A stretch of 64,000 nucleotides of DNA. Origin: Paralithodes platypus. Taxonomy: Eukaryota; Arthropoda; Malacostraca; Decapoda; Lithodidae. Within the stretch, counting starts at the first letter, position 1, and each line of letters begins with the position of its first letter. A program made the position numbers and the translations under genes. The notes beneath the pieces are model-generated. The model was not told the origin of the DNA and searched no databases. It worked only from the letters and a program-made list of their open reading frames with translations. Positions 23,801 through 38,800 of the stretch are shown here, piece after piece. The DNA lies in contig CM064509.1 in assembly GCA_032716605.1 (NCBI GenBank), positions 43,397,632 to 43,461,631 on the forward strand, in the 5' to 3' direction.

Positions 23801-26800
23801 AAAATATATAAAAGGAGGAATAGCCTACCAGGTAGCTAAACGAACTGCCAAAAGAGTAATTTACAATGATAAAAAAGGCATTACGGACCTGGTCCTCGAA
23901 CAAGTGTGTAACACTGACAATCCCAATGGGATATTCAACCTAGCTAGGAGAGCTAAAAATGAAGGTAGGGATATTATAATGTGAACAGTGTGTTAGAAAC
24001 GATAATGGGACGATTGTGTATGAAGAAGATTAAATCAGAGAAGCATGGAAGGCACACTATGAAAGATTGCTAAATGTCGAGTTTGAATGGGATAAGGAAC
24101 TGCTTAGTATCGAAAAACTAATATCTGGACCCCCTCCTTTGATAGCTCCAGCTGTAGTGAGCGACGCAATCAATAAAATGAAGGACGGTAAATCTCCAGG
24201 GTGCTCTGACGTTGTCGCTGAGATAATAAAAGCCTCAGGGAGACACTTCAACCTAGTCAGAGTTGATAAACACCATTATTAAAGATGAGAAAAACCTTGA
24301 GGATTGGCACAAAAGTGTAATAGTAAATATATACAAAGGAAAAGGGGATGCGCTAGAGGTAATTATAGGGGCCTGAAAATGCTTGACCAAATTATGAAGG
24401 TCTGTGAGAGTCTTTGAGGGTTTGATCAGGCAAAACATTCCATTGATGATATGCAGTTTGGTTATATGCCAGGACATGGTTCAACCGATGCTATCTTCAT
24501 AGTCAGGCAGATAAAGGAAAGATACTTACTAAAATGCAGGGATCTCTACTTTGTGTTTGTAGACCTGGAGAAGGCCTTTGACAGGGTGCCTAGCGACGTT
24601 GTGCAGTGGGCTGTGAGGAAACTTGGTGTGGAAGAGTGGCTGGTGTGTGCGATAATGATGTATGAGGATTCGCGAATTGCGGTGAGGGTGAAAGGTATAC
24701 TGAGTGATGAGTTCAGTCAGTGTTGGAGTTCATCAGGGTTCAGTGTGGTCCTGGAGGCACTGTCTAGTGTTTTTAGAGGCGGACTCCCATTGGAACTGTT
24801 TTATGCAGACTATTTAGTCATAATATATGCAAGATGATGAGGCCAAATTCAGAAGATGGAGAGAGGGCATGGCGAGCAAGGGTTTAAGAATCCATATTAA
24901 CAAAACCAAGTGCATTGTAGATTGAGACGAGGCAATGTGGAAAAGAACGGTGCATACCCATGTGCAGTGTGTGGAAAGGGTGTGGGTGCTAACTCGATTC
25001 GATGTAGCATCTGTCGATGTTGGGTGCACCATGGGAGTAAGCGTTGTAGTAGAATAAAAGTACCCCTGCCGAAGGATGAGTAAGAAATAGATAAATGAGT
25101 GCGTAGTGTGCAAGGGCGAGCTTGTGTTAAATGATGATCCTGTGGCTGTGAATTTTGGAAATGTCATGAGCTGGTGGACAAGTTTTGTTATCTAGGAGAT
25201 GCCATCTCTGCCGGTGGTGGGGCTGAGGCTGCCACTGTCACTAGAAATAGATGTGGCTGGGGGAAGTTCAGAGAACTGCTGCCAATTCTGACTATGAAAA
25301 GAATGCCTCTCTACCTGAAGGGAAAGGTGTATCCCTCATTGTTAAAAGTACACTCGTGCTAATAAGTGATGTCTCATCACCAAGTATGTTTTTATCAATA
25401 ATTGGTATCCGCAATATCTAAGCTTCATTTCTTCATATCGAGTGAAATATACAAACCTGTTCCTACACTTACCTACCCTGTTCACCATCTGACACACATT
25501 AATACAGCACAGAGCAAGCCAAACTTAATGCCAGCTGGGACATGACATATTAGCGCGACCGTATAATGACTTATGCCTCAGAAACATCGGCCGCTAAAGT
25601 AGAGGATGTTAACAGAATGGAAATTAATGAGATGAGAATGGCGAGATGGGTGTGTGGGTCCCTGCAGTGAGATGAGAATGGCGAGATTGATGTGTGGGTC
25701 CAAACTGCAGGATAGAATAACTAATGACGAGCCGAGGCGCTTAGGTATAAAGAGTATTAGTGAGGAAATGCGTAAAACTAGACTGGGATGTTATGGGCAT
25801 GTGGAGAGAATGGATGAACAAAATTGGGTGAAAAGATTCGGGTCTGTAATTGTGGAGGGAGCTGCACCAAGGGGTGGATCGAGGAAGACCTGGGATCGGA
25901 CTATACGTGTCTATCTCTATTAAAAAAACTTGACAAGTGAAGCAGCCCTTAACAGGGTTGCCTGAAATGCTGCCATTAGGACAAGAGACTGAAATTGCAC
26001 GTATGTGTGGAGCACTGTCTTAAAATTGTATGTATGTTACAACTCTCCTAATCATATAACTATTGAAATCCCCCCAGGATTGAGTTGGAAAAGAGAAATG
26101 GTCAGTCTCTTCACTGGATTCCAAAGTGTAAGATCAGAGTAAGCACTGCATCAAAGCTAATATATTCTATATGACCTTGCCTCGGTTGATGTAAGTATAG
26201 GGTGTATTATTACTAGTCGCTATATGATTCACTACTTCGTATATCTTACAAAAACTCTATTCTTTCCAGAGCTTCTGGTATTAGTGAGCAACCAGTGACA
26301 GTGCCAGACACCATCACTCAATGGATGGGCAAGGCCGTGTGTGTTCACCCCCAGAAGGGTGTTGGTCTCTCAAAGAGAGAGCCTTTGATCACTTTCACTC
26401 CCTTCTTCGTCGACCTCACTCTGCCCCCCACAGTCAAGCGAGGGGAGGTCCTGCCAGTCAAGATGTCTGTCTTCAACTACCTTGATCAGCCATTACCGGT
26501 CAGTTGAGAGGAGAATTTAAAGATATGTTTAATGAAGAATCATGTTGTGCATAATCTGTAACTGCCTAATAGGTATTATATGTAAATTTGGATGTTACTT
26601 GACACTTTACAATCGCCACATTCTATACGCAGGTGAGTTTGACGCTGGGAGACAGTACTGAATACGAGATTCTGGAAGAGCCTGGATCAGTTCTTCAACG
26701 AGGCAAGAGGAGTGCCTGCATTCCTCCCCAGGATAAATCGGTTCTCACAATTAAGATAAAGCCCATGGAGATCGCTGATGTCAACATTTCAGTTGCAGCT

Positions 26801-29800
26801 ATTGTGGATCAACAGAGTATGCCAGATTGTGGTGCTGGCTTGACTGTTCCACAGAGAAGGTAATGGAGAATGCAGCTTTGAAAATATTCTGGTTACTAAT
26901 TTTCTACTGAAATTAATGAAATATTGTTTTCTAAATTTCATCAAATATTATCCTATACCTTTCATGCCTTGACTGTTTAGTTTTCAAGGGGTACAAATAA
27001 TTTTCAATTAACAATTATGAATATCCTTAATTAAGTGTATTTATAAATCACATTATCTTTCAGCGATGCTTTGATCAAGCCAATAAAGGTGGAGGCAGAG
27101 GGCTTCCTTAGAGAAAATACCTGGACTAAGTATATCTGTGCTGAAGGTGAGATGCTCTTAAATTTGTCCAAACTTTGAATTACCATTACCTATTATTTGT
27201 TTTATGAAATGCCTAAACAAAAATAAAACTTAGTGTTCTGTAACTAAAATGGAAGGCAAATAATAAGGTCCTCTCCAAACTGAAGGCTTTGAAGATAATC
27301 TACTTCAGAGTGGCATCTGTTGAGAATAGACTTGAGAGATAAAATATAACTGCAAATTATGGGCATTGAATAATAGTATGTATAAAAAAAATACACTGTG
27401 CAATACATGAAGGTCAAGTGAGATGGACAGGTGGTATTGGAAGACTATCAATGGATTCAGAGAAGAGAGTACATGCATACATGCATAATAGTTTAACTCG
27501 ACAAGCGGGGGTCTTGTTTATATCACCGTAGCGTCAGGCGGGCATATTTGCCGCAAATTACCTTCATTCCATGCTCTCTTTCATGCATAAGCAAGAGCGA
27601 GCCAGAGCGTAATATAATTATATATATGTGAAAGTGCAAAGATAGTTTTCCAATGAGACTGGAATCATCCTGTACAATATCTGGTTATCTTGCAACGGTC
27701 GTATAACAGAAGGGCAAAATCGGGAAAATGGTGGCATTTTGTCAGTTTTTGGCAGTTTTTGGCGTGCGAGAGCGAGCACAGGCATGAGACAGCTGTGTGT
27801 GTGTGGCCTTGGTGTATGCCGCAGGTCCATGGAGAGTGGTTGGAGCCCGCCTATGCTTGCTCAAACGCCGGGCATCTCTCTCGGCACGCATAATAGCCTC
27901 AAAATCGCGTCTGTCATATGACGGGCACCGTACAGAAGGCCAATTTTCTCTCTCCCGTCATATGACTGTCACCATGAGTTAAGGGTTAAAGACTACTTCA
28001 TACACATGCAGGGAATCTGGTTTCAGTCTACGTCCTAAATGGCGGAATTCCAGGCAATCCTGTTTTGGGCTGCCTCTGCCATAAAGTTCTTTATGTTGAG
28101 ATCGAACAGAGGTACCTGACCTCCCATCTTTCTAGGTCTACCCCTATGTGCAGATCCCCCTCAGGTTCATAGTCTGTCTTTTCTTCTCCCAATTCTTATC
28201 CATTCTCCACGTATCCAAACCAAACCAATCTGCATAATTATGCAAATCACTTTCCTGATACTCCTAATGACCAAACGCTTTCTTAGTTCCTTACTCAATG
28301 TCCCATCCCCAAGATTAACCCCACATATCCATCTCTCCATTTTCTCCTCATTCTGTTCCATTTTATTATCCTCCTCTTTAACAGATTATGTCTTCGAGGA
28401 ATAGGTCATTGCACTCCTAAAACACAAGCCATACACCTTCCCTTTAAGGTGAAGTGAGAGTTCTCTCATGGTCAAGAGAGGCAACAGCTCTCTGAACTTC
28501 CCATAGCCCCTACTGACTCTATAAATGGAGCAAGCCTCAATGCCATTTCCAACTGAAACTGTATTACCCAAGTAGCAAAATATATGCGCACTCGGTGTTA
28601 CACTGCCGAAATCCATACTATCAGGCGAGTCATTCAACACAAGCTCTCCCAAACACATTGCACATTCAAAGTCTGATTCTCGTCAAAGATCCACTAGACA
28701 TCTTGTGCACCCAGTCACTACAGATGCAAAATAGAGAAAAGTTACTTCCCACTCCATTCCTGCACATGGGAAGTCTCCACTTTACATAGTTCCTCGCCTC
28801 GCTCCACTGACCATGACTTATATTTAAGTTGTTTCCTATACCCTACCATATTTTTGTTTCTGTGTGTATGAAGGATACAAAAGGTAAAGCTGTCTGTAAC
28901 AAGTGTCTCTCCCAATATTGAAACTAAAATTGAGAGCCAAGTTCAAGGTAAGTCAGTCAAAATGTTTGGACACACTGAGCTTGAAGCACTTTAAGTCCTA
29001 AGATGAGGAAAAGACTGATTGAGGGATGGTTCCAGAGCTTGCCTGTTGAATAGAAGAAGGCTGGGAAACTCTGTTCAATTTTGGGCTAGAGTGTTGGACA
29101 GAATAGGGGTGGAAATGTGTAAGTCGGGTGCCCTCCACTCTCCATAAGGGAAGAGTTATACACTGAGATAGCTCTGAAGAACACTGATTATTGTAATAGT
29201 GGTAGAAGAGAGAGAATACTGCGGCATGTAGAGAGAGATTGTAGGAAATTAGTAAGCGGTGAATTGAAGAGACTAATGCTTCTGACTACTGTTTTAAGAA
29301 GTGTAGTATGGGTGGACCCTCCTCACACATGCAAAAAATACTTGATACATGGTAGCCTACATGGATAGCTAGCTCTGATCTATTGAACTTTACCTCAGTT
29401 TCCTGTACAGTATCTGCGATAATAACTAGGTCATCTGAATATATCCATTCCCATTGGAGTATTGTCCTGAAGTCCCTTGACAGTACCTCCAGGACCAAGA
29501 CAAACCGTAGTGGGCTCAGCATTGAACCTTGGTGAACTCTGACTTTCACTGGGAACTCTTTGCTCGAGCACCCATTCACGCTAACTGCTGCCAGTGTCCC
29601 TTCATACATTCTAGTTATCACATACAGTGGGAAAGTTTATTAAAGTGAGTTAGTGAAAGTAGCCTTTTGGCACCGGCAGAAAAAGTATGTCTGGTCAAAG
29701 GAGACTAGAGTAATTTCTGACATTGCTCAGACATTGCTCTTCCTCTAGGAGGAAGTAAGGTATTAGAGATGGTATATGAAATTATACTAATATAATTATG

Positions 29801-32800
29801 TAGTGCAGTGTATCTTGATACCTTATTATTCTTCTGTATTTATTGACAGACTTGGCGACTGGAGAAGACTCCCTTGAGAACTGGGATCTAGTACTTCCAA
29901 CGACACTGGTGGAGGGGTCAGCGCGAGGCTGGGTCACGGCTGTGGGCGACCTGATAGCTCTTTCCCTTGAGGTTTAATGCTAATTTAAATTTCTAATCTT
30001 ATGCTTGCCATATTATATTTATCTTGTTAGATCATATTATGTATTTACTATTAAATAATATAAATCACTAAATTAAATACTATATATAGTTTGATCATGC
30101 AGTAATATTCCTAAGCCTTTTGCTATTTTGAACGATTTTAGTGGTATAATTTATATGGTCACTTGTTAATTAAAAAGTTTGTTTAACCAGACCACTGAGT
30201 CTAGAACAAGACTCTCACAGGGCTGTAATAGATTAGATTATGTAAATCACCTTTTCATAAAAATATACAATTCGAGGATTTCGTTTGTTTGGGAAAAAAC
30301 TTCACATGTTTTACGTATACGACCATTACTTGAGTTTGAATAAAGCCTTATTTCTACGACCTATTAATATACAACAAAAAACGGTTGTAAAAGTTTACAT
30401 TGAAAAGTACTTTTGGGTACCAATACAATAGTGGTGTGGAAGATACTTGAGGTATACTACTGTAGTTGTAAGACATGGTTGGAAAGTATTCTAGGGTAGG
30501 CATAGTATAGCTTAGGTGTTGAAGATTGAAAGTATTGTAGGGTAGGTCTAATACAAGGTGTGGTAGATTGTAAATTGTGATGGTGGAAGGATATGGCTGA
30601 GGTGTAGGTGTTGTAGTTGAAAGAGTACACAGGAGTATAAAGGAAATCGAGCAACAACAGATCTAGTGACCCTTCTAGACTGTTTGTCCTCCAAAACACA
30701 AAGATTCAGGTGTCCAAACAGTGGTTTAGAGTAGATAAGGGAACATTGGAAAGGGAACTACTGCCCTAGAACTAATGTCTGTGGCAGGATTAGATGTTAG
30801 TAGGAGACAGATGGGTTAGTAACACAAGTTATAAGGGATCTTTTGTATATCTGGGAAAAAGAGTAAAGTACGAGTAATATATATACACGATGATCCTTGA
30901 TGAATTTGAGGGGAGAATAAAATAGTTATTCATTTATAAACGCAGTCGGCCGCGGATTTGATGCAAGATATTTGTCTAGGAGAAGTTTAAAAGAAGCTAC
31001 GGTGCTGCACTCTATAAAGTCTTTGGGAAGCTAATTGTAAATGGGCTTGTGGAAAAGTGACCTGCTTTGTGTAGGCCGGTATTATGCTTGCAGACTCTCC
31101 TTTACTTATGATTTTGTTGGTATATCGCAGAACCTGGGTCACCTGATCAGGATGCCGTACGGGTGTGGAGAGCAGAACATGTTGAACTTTGCTCCCAATA
31201 TTTACATCCTGCGCTACCTGGAGGCAACCAACCAAACTACACCAGAGGCCCGCAATAAGCTCATAAACTACATGACTACTGGTAAACTCTATACACTAAT
31301 AATATTTATACATGTACATATTTTTAGTTCGTTGCATGTCCTGTATATCTATAGAATTATAATATTTACATATATATATATATATATATACCGGTATATA
31401 TATATATTTATTTATTTATTTATTTATTTATTAATCAATGGAAGAAGAAATGCATGTGGTATTAAAAGGACTCGAACCTAGGATACGCCCACCAAAATTT
31501 CGCTCACTAAGCATTACGCTATCATGACAGATAATAATTTTAAGCTGATTGCTGTTTCCTGCTTAAGGAGTTTTTTTTTAGTTTGTTACCGAGACCTCCT
31601 ACAGGGGATAAATATAATGGCAACACAATGGTGTTGTCCAGGTGAGGGACTTCTGTGGGTCTTCTTCGGTTATAATGGATTTGAAGCGCATAGTAGAAAT
31701 CGTATTGTGGAGCATTCAATGGAGACGCCTAGAGGCAGTTTCTGCCATGGCCATCCCTTTGGGAAGAAAAGTTATACTCTCGTTCGTTCGTTCTTAGAAA
31801 GGAAGTCTCAAAATCAGAAGGGACTTTGATAGACCTACAGAGTACAGGTACTGTAATACTTTTATTCTTACAGGTTCTTTCAAAATTACATAAACCATCT
31901 TAATGACCAGAATACTGAGAGAAATTACAAAAATCTTGCTATTTATAGGTTACCGCCGAGAGCTGCTGTACCGTCGAAACAATGGTTCTTACAGTGCCTT
32001 CGGCAATGCTGACGATTCCGGCTCTACTTGGTTGACCGCATTCGTGCTAAAGTCCTTCGCTCAGGCATCGAAAGACATTACGGTGAGCTTAAAGAAATAC
32101 ATGCATGCATACATATTGTTTATTATAATGAATAGACTCTCGGACAACTGTGTTACAATCATAGCCATTAATGTAATCCTCACATGATAGACTTCCAAGG
32201 CAAGAGGCTACCTTTTCAGTTAATCAGGCAAGGAATCACTTAAGTTATATTTCTGACTCATTCAAAATTTTAATCTAGTAAATGGGTTGGGTTACAGTAT
32301 ATTGAATTCATATCTGGAAGTAGATTAAAGGTGCTGTAGATTATTTTTGCGTTTAGAGTTTAGGTTTAGTCTCCTAGATTGGTTGCCAACCCAGGTTAAA
32401 GAGTCTTATAACCCCATCTGCCCATGAGTAATAAGGAGTTATAAATAGTTTTGTTATGACTGGAATCCAGAAAATTAATAGCAAATTACAGCAACTTACA
32501 TGATGGCTATACTTATGGTGAAAATCTGAAGTATTTGATTTAATTTGGATACGAAAATTGTGATATTGTAATTAGCTATTTGAAATACAAGCAAATGTGT
32601 TGTATTTAAGCTAAATACAAAACTTAATGGATATTCACACAATATTGTTTATGAATTCAGTTATTACTTACAAATAGTTCTTACTTATATTGCAACAATA
32701 TCAGAATATGAATATATGATTCTTCTGTGAAAATTCTATAATTTGACTACCTTTGTTGACATAGGCTTATTGATGACTGTAGTCTTCACGTTATAATTTT

Positions 32801-35800
32801 ACACATAATTTTGATAAATAATAAATTCCAGGTCGATGAAGAGCAACAGAACCAGACCAGTTCCTGGCTATCCCTGCAGCAAGAGAAGAACGGGTGCTTC
32901 AAATCTGTTGGTAAACTGGTTCACAAGGACATGCAGGTATGTTCACACACAAACTCATACAATGGCGAATTTCCTGTCTCTTGATCAGTCAATTTTGCCT
33001 AATTACTCACGCAGATAGCCTGCTTAACCCTTTAATGTGTTGGTGATATCATAGGATACATTTTATATTGATTTATTTTAATTTCCCATGAGTGGTTTCT
33101 AACAAGGGAATAACTCTGCCACACAGTTTAATTGTGGGTCTGTCTAGTCAAAAGAGATTGGTTCATTGCTAATTTTCAAAAAGCAAAATAACACTAAACT
33201 GCGTAATGCTTAGTGCGCCGAATTTCGGTGGGAGTGTCTTAGATTAGAGTCCTTGGAGTAACACATATATTCATTAGTTTCATTGATTTCATTAATTAGG
33301 TTTATTTGTAAGTTAATTGGTGAGTTCGTAAATAAATATGTATGTATTCAGGTTCAGGAGTAATTCCTAGCGAGGCCTTCCATTGTAGTTAAGTGCTCCA
33401 TTAATTACCCCTTCCATTTATCTAATCATTAGGCTACCATATTGCAGTTGGGTATACTGTATGTAGCTCAGATCTATATTCAGTATTAGAAAATTAAAAA
33501 TATATTGTAGGCTTGTGCATAAACCTTTAAGTCTTGGTAACGTAATGCTTCGTGCGCCGAATTTCGGTGCGAGTATCCTAGGTTAGAGTCCTTAGAGTAC
33601 CACATATTTATTAGTTTAATTGATTTCATTAATTAGGTTTATTTGAAAGTTAATTGGTGTATTGGCAAATTAATATGAATTAAACTAGTCTTAGGACGAT
33701 AAAGTTACAATAATTTTAGTGTATATTTGAAGTTTGAATGCTATGCTTCATCAGAAGCACCTTGATTTTTCAGTTGATCCTTATGAAATATTATCCGCCT
33801 ACCACAATGTTTTTCCATTTCTTAATGTAGCTTGGATTTTGCTGGGTTATATATCACAAGCTTTGTTTTCTTTGGTCATGAGGAGAATCGAATCAATGTA
33901 GGCTACTTGTGTATCGTTCCTAGCAGAATATCCCATCCTGTAATGCTAGCAAACAAAATATGCGCTAAACTCTTTAACAATTCTGGAAAACAAAAGACTA
34001 ATTTTTTGTTCTCACATGCTTGGTTTTTCATTTTAAAGCCATACAAATTCTACACTTAAATTATTAAATGTATACTAGGAGAAAATTAAAGTTTGCATAA
34101 CATGAATTAAATTTTACTTTACATTAACAAGATTGTTGTAGTCTTCACTGAATGTTTTACTGACAGGGTGGTGTGAGCACGAGCAAGACTCCAGCCCCTC
34201 TGACAGCATATGTGATGGCAGCACTGGTGGAGGCTGGTAGAGACCCAGCTGGTCCAGCAATCAGTAAAGCGGCAGAGTGTTTGTTGTCTGACACCTCCGT
34301 CCACCCCTACACTTTGGCCCTCAAGGCCTACGCCCTAGCCCTGGCTGGTCACCCTCAGGCTGCAGCAGCTGTCCAGACACTTATGGACAATGCCGTTGTG
34401 TCAAAGAATGCTACCTACTGGGAACTGCCACAAGCAAGATGTAAATTAACCTGTTAAACACGAAATAGACCTAGGGGCTAGGGTAGTTATTTGTGCATTT
34501 CTAGCCTTGGATTCTGACAGAATTAGTTATATTTACAATATAGAGCATTATTTGTTTTCGGTATGCTTTTATTTTACATATATGATGTATATATGAACCT
34601 TCAAGAGTGCTAAAATAAGTTGGAAAAGTATTTGGGTGGTGAAAAACCAAGATATTGGCCACCCGGTCATAATCTCAGGCGAGAGAGAGCCACAGGCAAC
34701 CCTCCGCTCTCGCTGTCTGTGAGTCAACTGAGGCGAGCGGGCGGTGTCTGGGTGTTATATAACGATCTTTTATGCAACCCACTTGTGCTACATTATCGCG
34801 GGAGAGAAAAATAACCGATAAATTATGAAAATAAGAGGAAAAATAGGTGATAATTGGGGAGGGGGGGGAGAAACACATGGATGAGTACTAGAGGGGAATT
34901 ATCTCACCTAGAGACAAATTCCTTTGTTTTGATAGCCCCTGGGATGTTTTGGAAGGCTTATTTTATGGTCCTGCTTCCGTGAGGCCTATCGCGTTCGCTA
35001 TGGTAAGCCTTCCATGAGGCCTATCGCGCTTGCCGGGTTAACCAGGTTTCTTGTTAGTGTGACGTTGACCACTCCGTTAGAACCGCATGGCTTGTCCTAC
35101 AGTGACTCACTAGGATCGCCAGGGCAGTGGATGGGGCTACAGTTTATGTATTAGAGTGTACTTTATTTCATATGAAAGCTCGTGTCATGGGCAGTCCAGA
35201 AAGGCTCTTTGTTTTCGCCCATGTCAAGGCTTTATATATTTAATTGTAAAGTATATATTTTATCATTAACTAGTAATGATAGGATCTGGGAGAGAGAGGG
35301 AGTAGAACAGAGTGAGAGGGGGCGCGCAGTGTTTTTTGTCCCGCTCGATGACGTCACGGCTGGCTGCCTCGCGGGGGTTGGTGGAGAGAGGCCCTTACCA
35401 TGCTGTAAGCTTTGCTAGTGGTTAGATGACTTGTAACCGCTGTTTTCCCACGCGGCTCGAGCTAGTGCGAGTATATATACAGTTCCTCGCCACTCTCTCC
35501 CTCAGATCTGGTTTCTAGAACACGCCCATCTTTTTTCCCTTGCTATCTGTCCCCGCTCCGTACCTGAGAATCTTTTCCTCTGCCTATCTCTCTCATTTTC
35601 CATATCCTTCACCACCTTTTATTAATATTATACCCTCTCTGGTTAACTCTGCAAAATCAGCTTCATGCTGGCCAGTTGTATTGTGTGTTAAGGTCTGATA
35701 TAGCCTATGTATGTTAGTTGTTAAGATAAGTGGATCACGAAGCATTGGTTGGCATTTATATTGTTTAGTACTGCTTCCTTTAGTTATTAGTGTTCTGCTG

Positions 35801-38800
35801 GATTAGATAATGCTAGACTAGGAGTCTGATATTATAGGTATTGTTTCCTATGAGTGCTGGCTTCAGTTAAAAGCGGCACGACATACCTGAGAACTGGAGT
35901 TGATTGAGTAAATTCTAGTCTGTGTGCCATTGAGAGTAGAGCATGCACGAATGAGGGTTTTTTGCCTATACCATTCTGCACTGTTCTAGTCTCGATTGTT
36001 TGTCTTTGAGGTACGCCAGGAGAACGCTTAATACTTCGGTATTAAGGTTTCTCAAGAGCGCTACCCTTCATTATAACGTAATATTTGACGCACAGACTTG
36101 AGATTTGCACTAGGCTATGCAGCATGCCATGCGCACCAGTATCTCGTATCATTGACTCTAGCTAGACTTTATCAGTCACAGTAGACATTAAGTATATTAA
36201 ACCAATTACTCTTTTTATGCATACCCGTTTATGATTACACAAGCATTTCGCAGCCTAGTTGGATGTATTGAGACACAAACGACTTAGGCTCTTTTTGTTG
36301 ATAGGAATACTGCATTGTCGTGGCGATTATTATTATTGTTGTTGTGTTTGGGATATTCTTGGCTCCGACGGCATTATATATTCTGCCTTTTTGTGTGCAT
36401 AGCCTGCACGAGCATTGTTCCGCTGCCTGCCTTTTTGGGTTCCATTTCCGATACGAGCATCTTTATAGCATCTAACATTTAAAGAAGATTCCTTGTTAGT
36501 GTTGAAGGACTTTAGTGCACGTTCTTTCATGCAGGAATGCCTGACATTTATTGATTAAAGTAACGTAAGCTGTAACTTCTCTTACCACCTTACTTTGCAT
36601 ACCATAACCAAGCACCTTCGGTTATAGGTAGTAATAGGCTGTTTTCACATAACATTAAGCCTAGAGTAGACGCACATTTATTGAGAGTTTGATAGCCTAT
36701 TATTGCATATAGAACTCTGTAGAGTATTTGTGTTCTTTGTTCACTGGGAATATACATCAGAGGTTGAGCTAGCGCTTTCCGTTGTAGCATTTATGCCATT
36801 ACTAGTCCAATGAATAAGAGCCCTGATATATTTGTACCCCAGTCGTAACATTAGGAATTTCTTTTGAGTGCAGCTTCAACTTTCTAATAAATATTTATTT
36901 AAGTAATTTTATTAAGAGAGCTTTTAAAGAGATCAGCAAATACAACTATTTATATATATTTTAATTTATTTTGTGACCTGATTATAAAACTAAGAATATA
37001 TTTTTTTTCAGACAAAAGCAGTGCAGCTGCCCTGGAGACAGCAGCCTACGGTGTCCTGGCTATGATGACTCACGACCCCGTTAACATGAAGCTGCAGGCC
37101 AGAAAGATTATTAAGTGGATCACTGGTCAAAGAAATGGCCAAGGAGGCTTCTACTCTACCCAGGTAAGATGAGGGGATTTATACTTTAACAATGCAGTAC
37201 ATTGCATACAATAATCCATCTGATATACAATTTACTTTCTACAGTTTCATACCAAGGTTTTCGCCATGTTAACAGAAGAGTATACCAAGTGTAAGCCCTA
37301 TACATTATGACTAGATACATCATTAGCCAAGTCATTAATGCGCAGTGAACCGGCCAATTGCTAAATGTTATCTTGTGATTTGACTAGACACCAATAACTA
37401 ATTTAGCTCTGACAAAGGTGGTAGTGTCGATTAAATATTTCCATTAAAAATATATCTGTAAAATAGAATTCCCTGCTTCGAAAGAGTTTTCTTAATTATA
37501 TGAATGAATCTGTAAAATTTAAATTTACTCTACTGAAATTATATGTATTATTCCCTCCAGGATACGGTGGTGGCACTACAAGCCATGGCAGCCTTTGAGA
37601 GCCATTTGGGCCAGGGTCCCTTGAACGTGCAGGCCATTGTCTCGGGAGGAAACTACTCCCACGCCTTCACAGTCAACAAAGACAACAAGCTGCTGCAGCA
37701 ACTCAAGCCTCTACCCTACATGCCCACCTTGCTCAACCTTACCGTTGCAGGACAAGGGTGTGCTGTCGTCCAGGTATGGTAGATAAAACTGTTAATATAA
37801 TATTGCTACCTAAAACAATGAGACCTGATTCTTGGATATATATAAAAAGCATGGATTAATATCAAGACTCCGGTCTTCCTATAAATTATGCCAATAAACT
37901 CTCTCCTCCTCTCACCCCCCCCCCCCAAAACAAAAATAAATAAATAAATCATATGCTACTGTAAGGTTCAATGTGTCAATTTACAGATTTCTTGCATCAA
38001 TGCTGGTGATTGCATAGAATCCTGCTTTCCCAGAATGTCCACATTGTTGTCAGTTAAAGGGGAGTTTGAAGTTTTACAAGGGGAGATATGTACTATCGAT
38101 CACCTAATTTTTGTATGCAGGCTGTCCAACGGTACAACATTCCCGAGCCAGAGCCCAGTGATGCCTTTGACCTTACTGTGAACACAATCACCGCCCCCGA
38201 TAGCTTGTGTGTCACCAAGCGCATCACCGTTTGCGCTTCCTACCGTCTGCCCGACGCAAAGTCCAACATGGCAGTCATAGAGGTGGACCTCATATCCGGC
38301 TATATTCCAGAGAAAAAGGACCTAAAGCAACTATTGAAAAATGATCGCAACATCAAGCGCTATGAGGTGGACGGAAGCTTGGTTTCCTTCTATATTGACG
38401 AACTCTCAGCCACTGACACCTGTGTCAACTTCCGTGTACTCAGAGAGGTGGATATGGAGGAGGTGAAGGCAGGAACAGTGGTCGTGTATGATTACTATCA
38501 GCCAGAGTTCAAAATATCAAAGGTTAGATACTTCGTGTTTACAATGTGTATTTAGCTAAATTTATGGTATATAGGATCTCCTATATTCCACTGACATAAT
38601 TCAGAACTATCCCATCATACTTACTCTTAACCTTTTACTATTCGAAGGTTAATCACCTAGCTAGTGTTGGTATGGTTCATAGCTAAATTGGCGGTCCACT
38701 ATTGACTTGCCAGTGAAAATCTGCATGGTTGTTAGTGTAAGAAGCAGTAAAGGCATACAGATAGAAAAGTATCTTGACCTCTTCTGTACCGGCAACTTTT

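Noticed and set aside
26079..26141. Possible extra A2M exon between exon 7 and exon 8 (CCCCCCAG then an open stretch)
   Set aside because: VVVP from exon 7 joins [18 protein letters not shown] of exon 8 in phase and matches the family without a gap; the extra piece would disrupt this.
27492..27982. TTAA-flanked element of ~480 bp
   Set aside because: TTAA is present at both sides but the ends (CTCGACAAGC / CACCATGAG) share too little inverted similarity, and no second copy was seen.
29286..29621. Single 111-codon protein on the minus strand
   Set aside because: Its first part is LINE family C reverse transcriptase and its last part is family D 3' sequence read by chance in frame.
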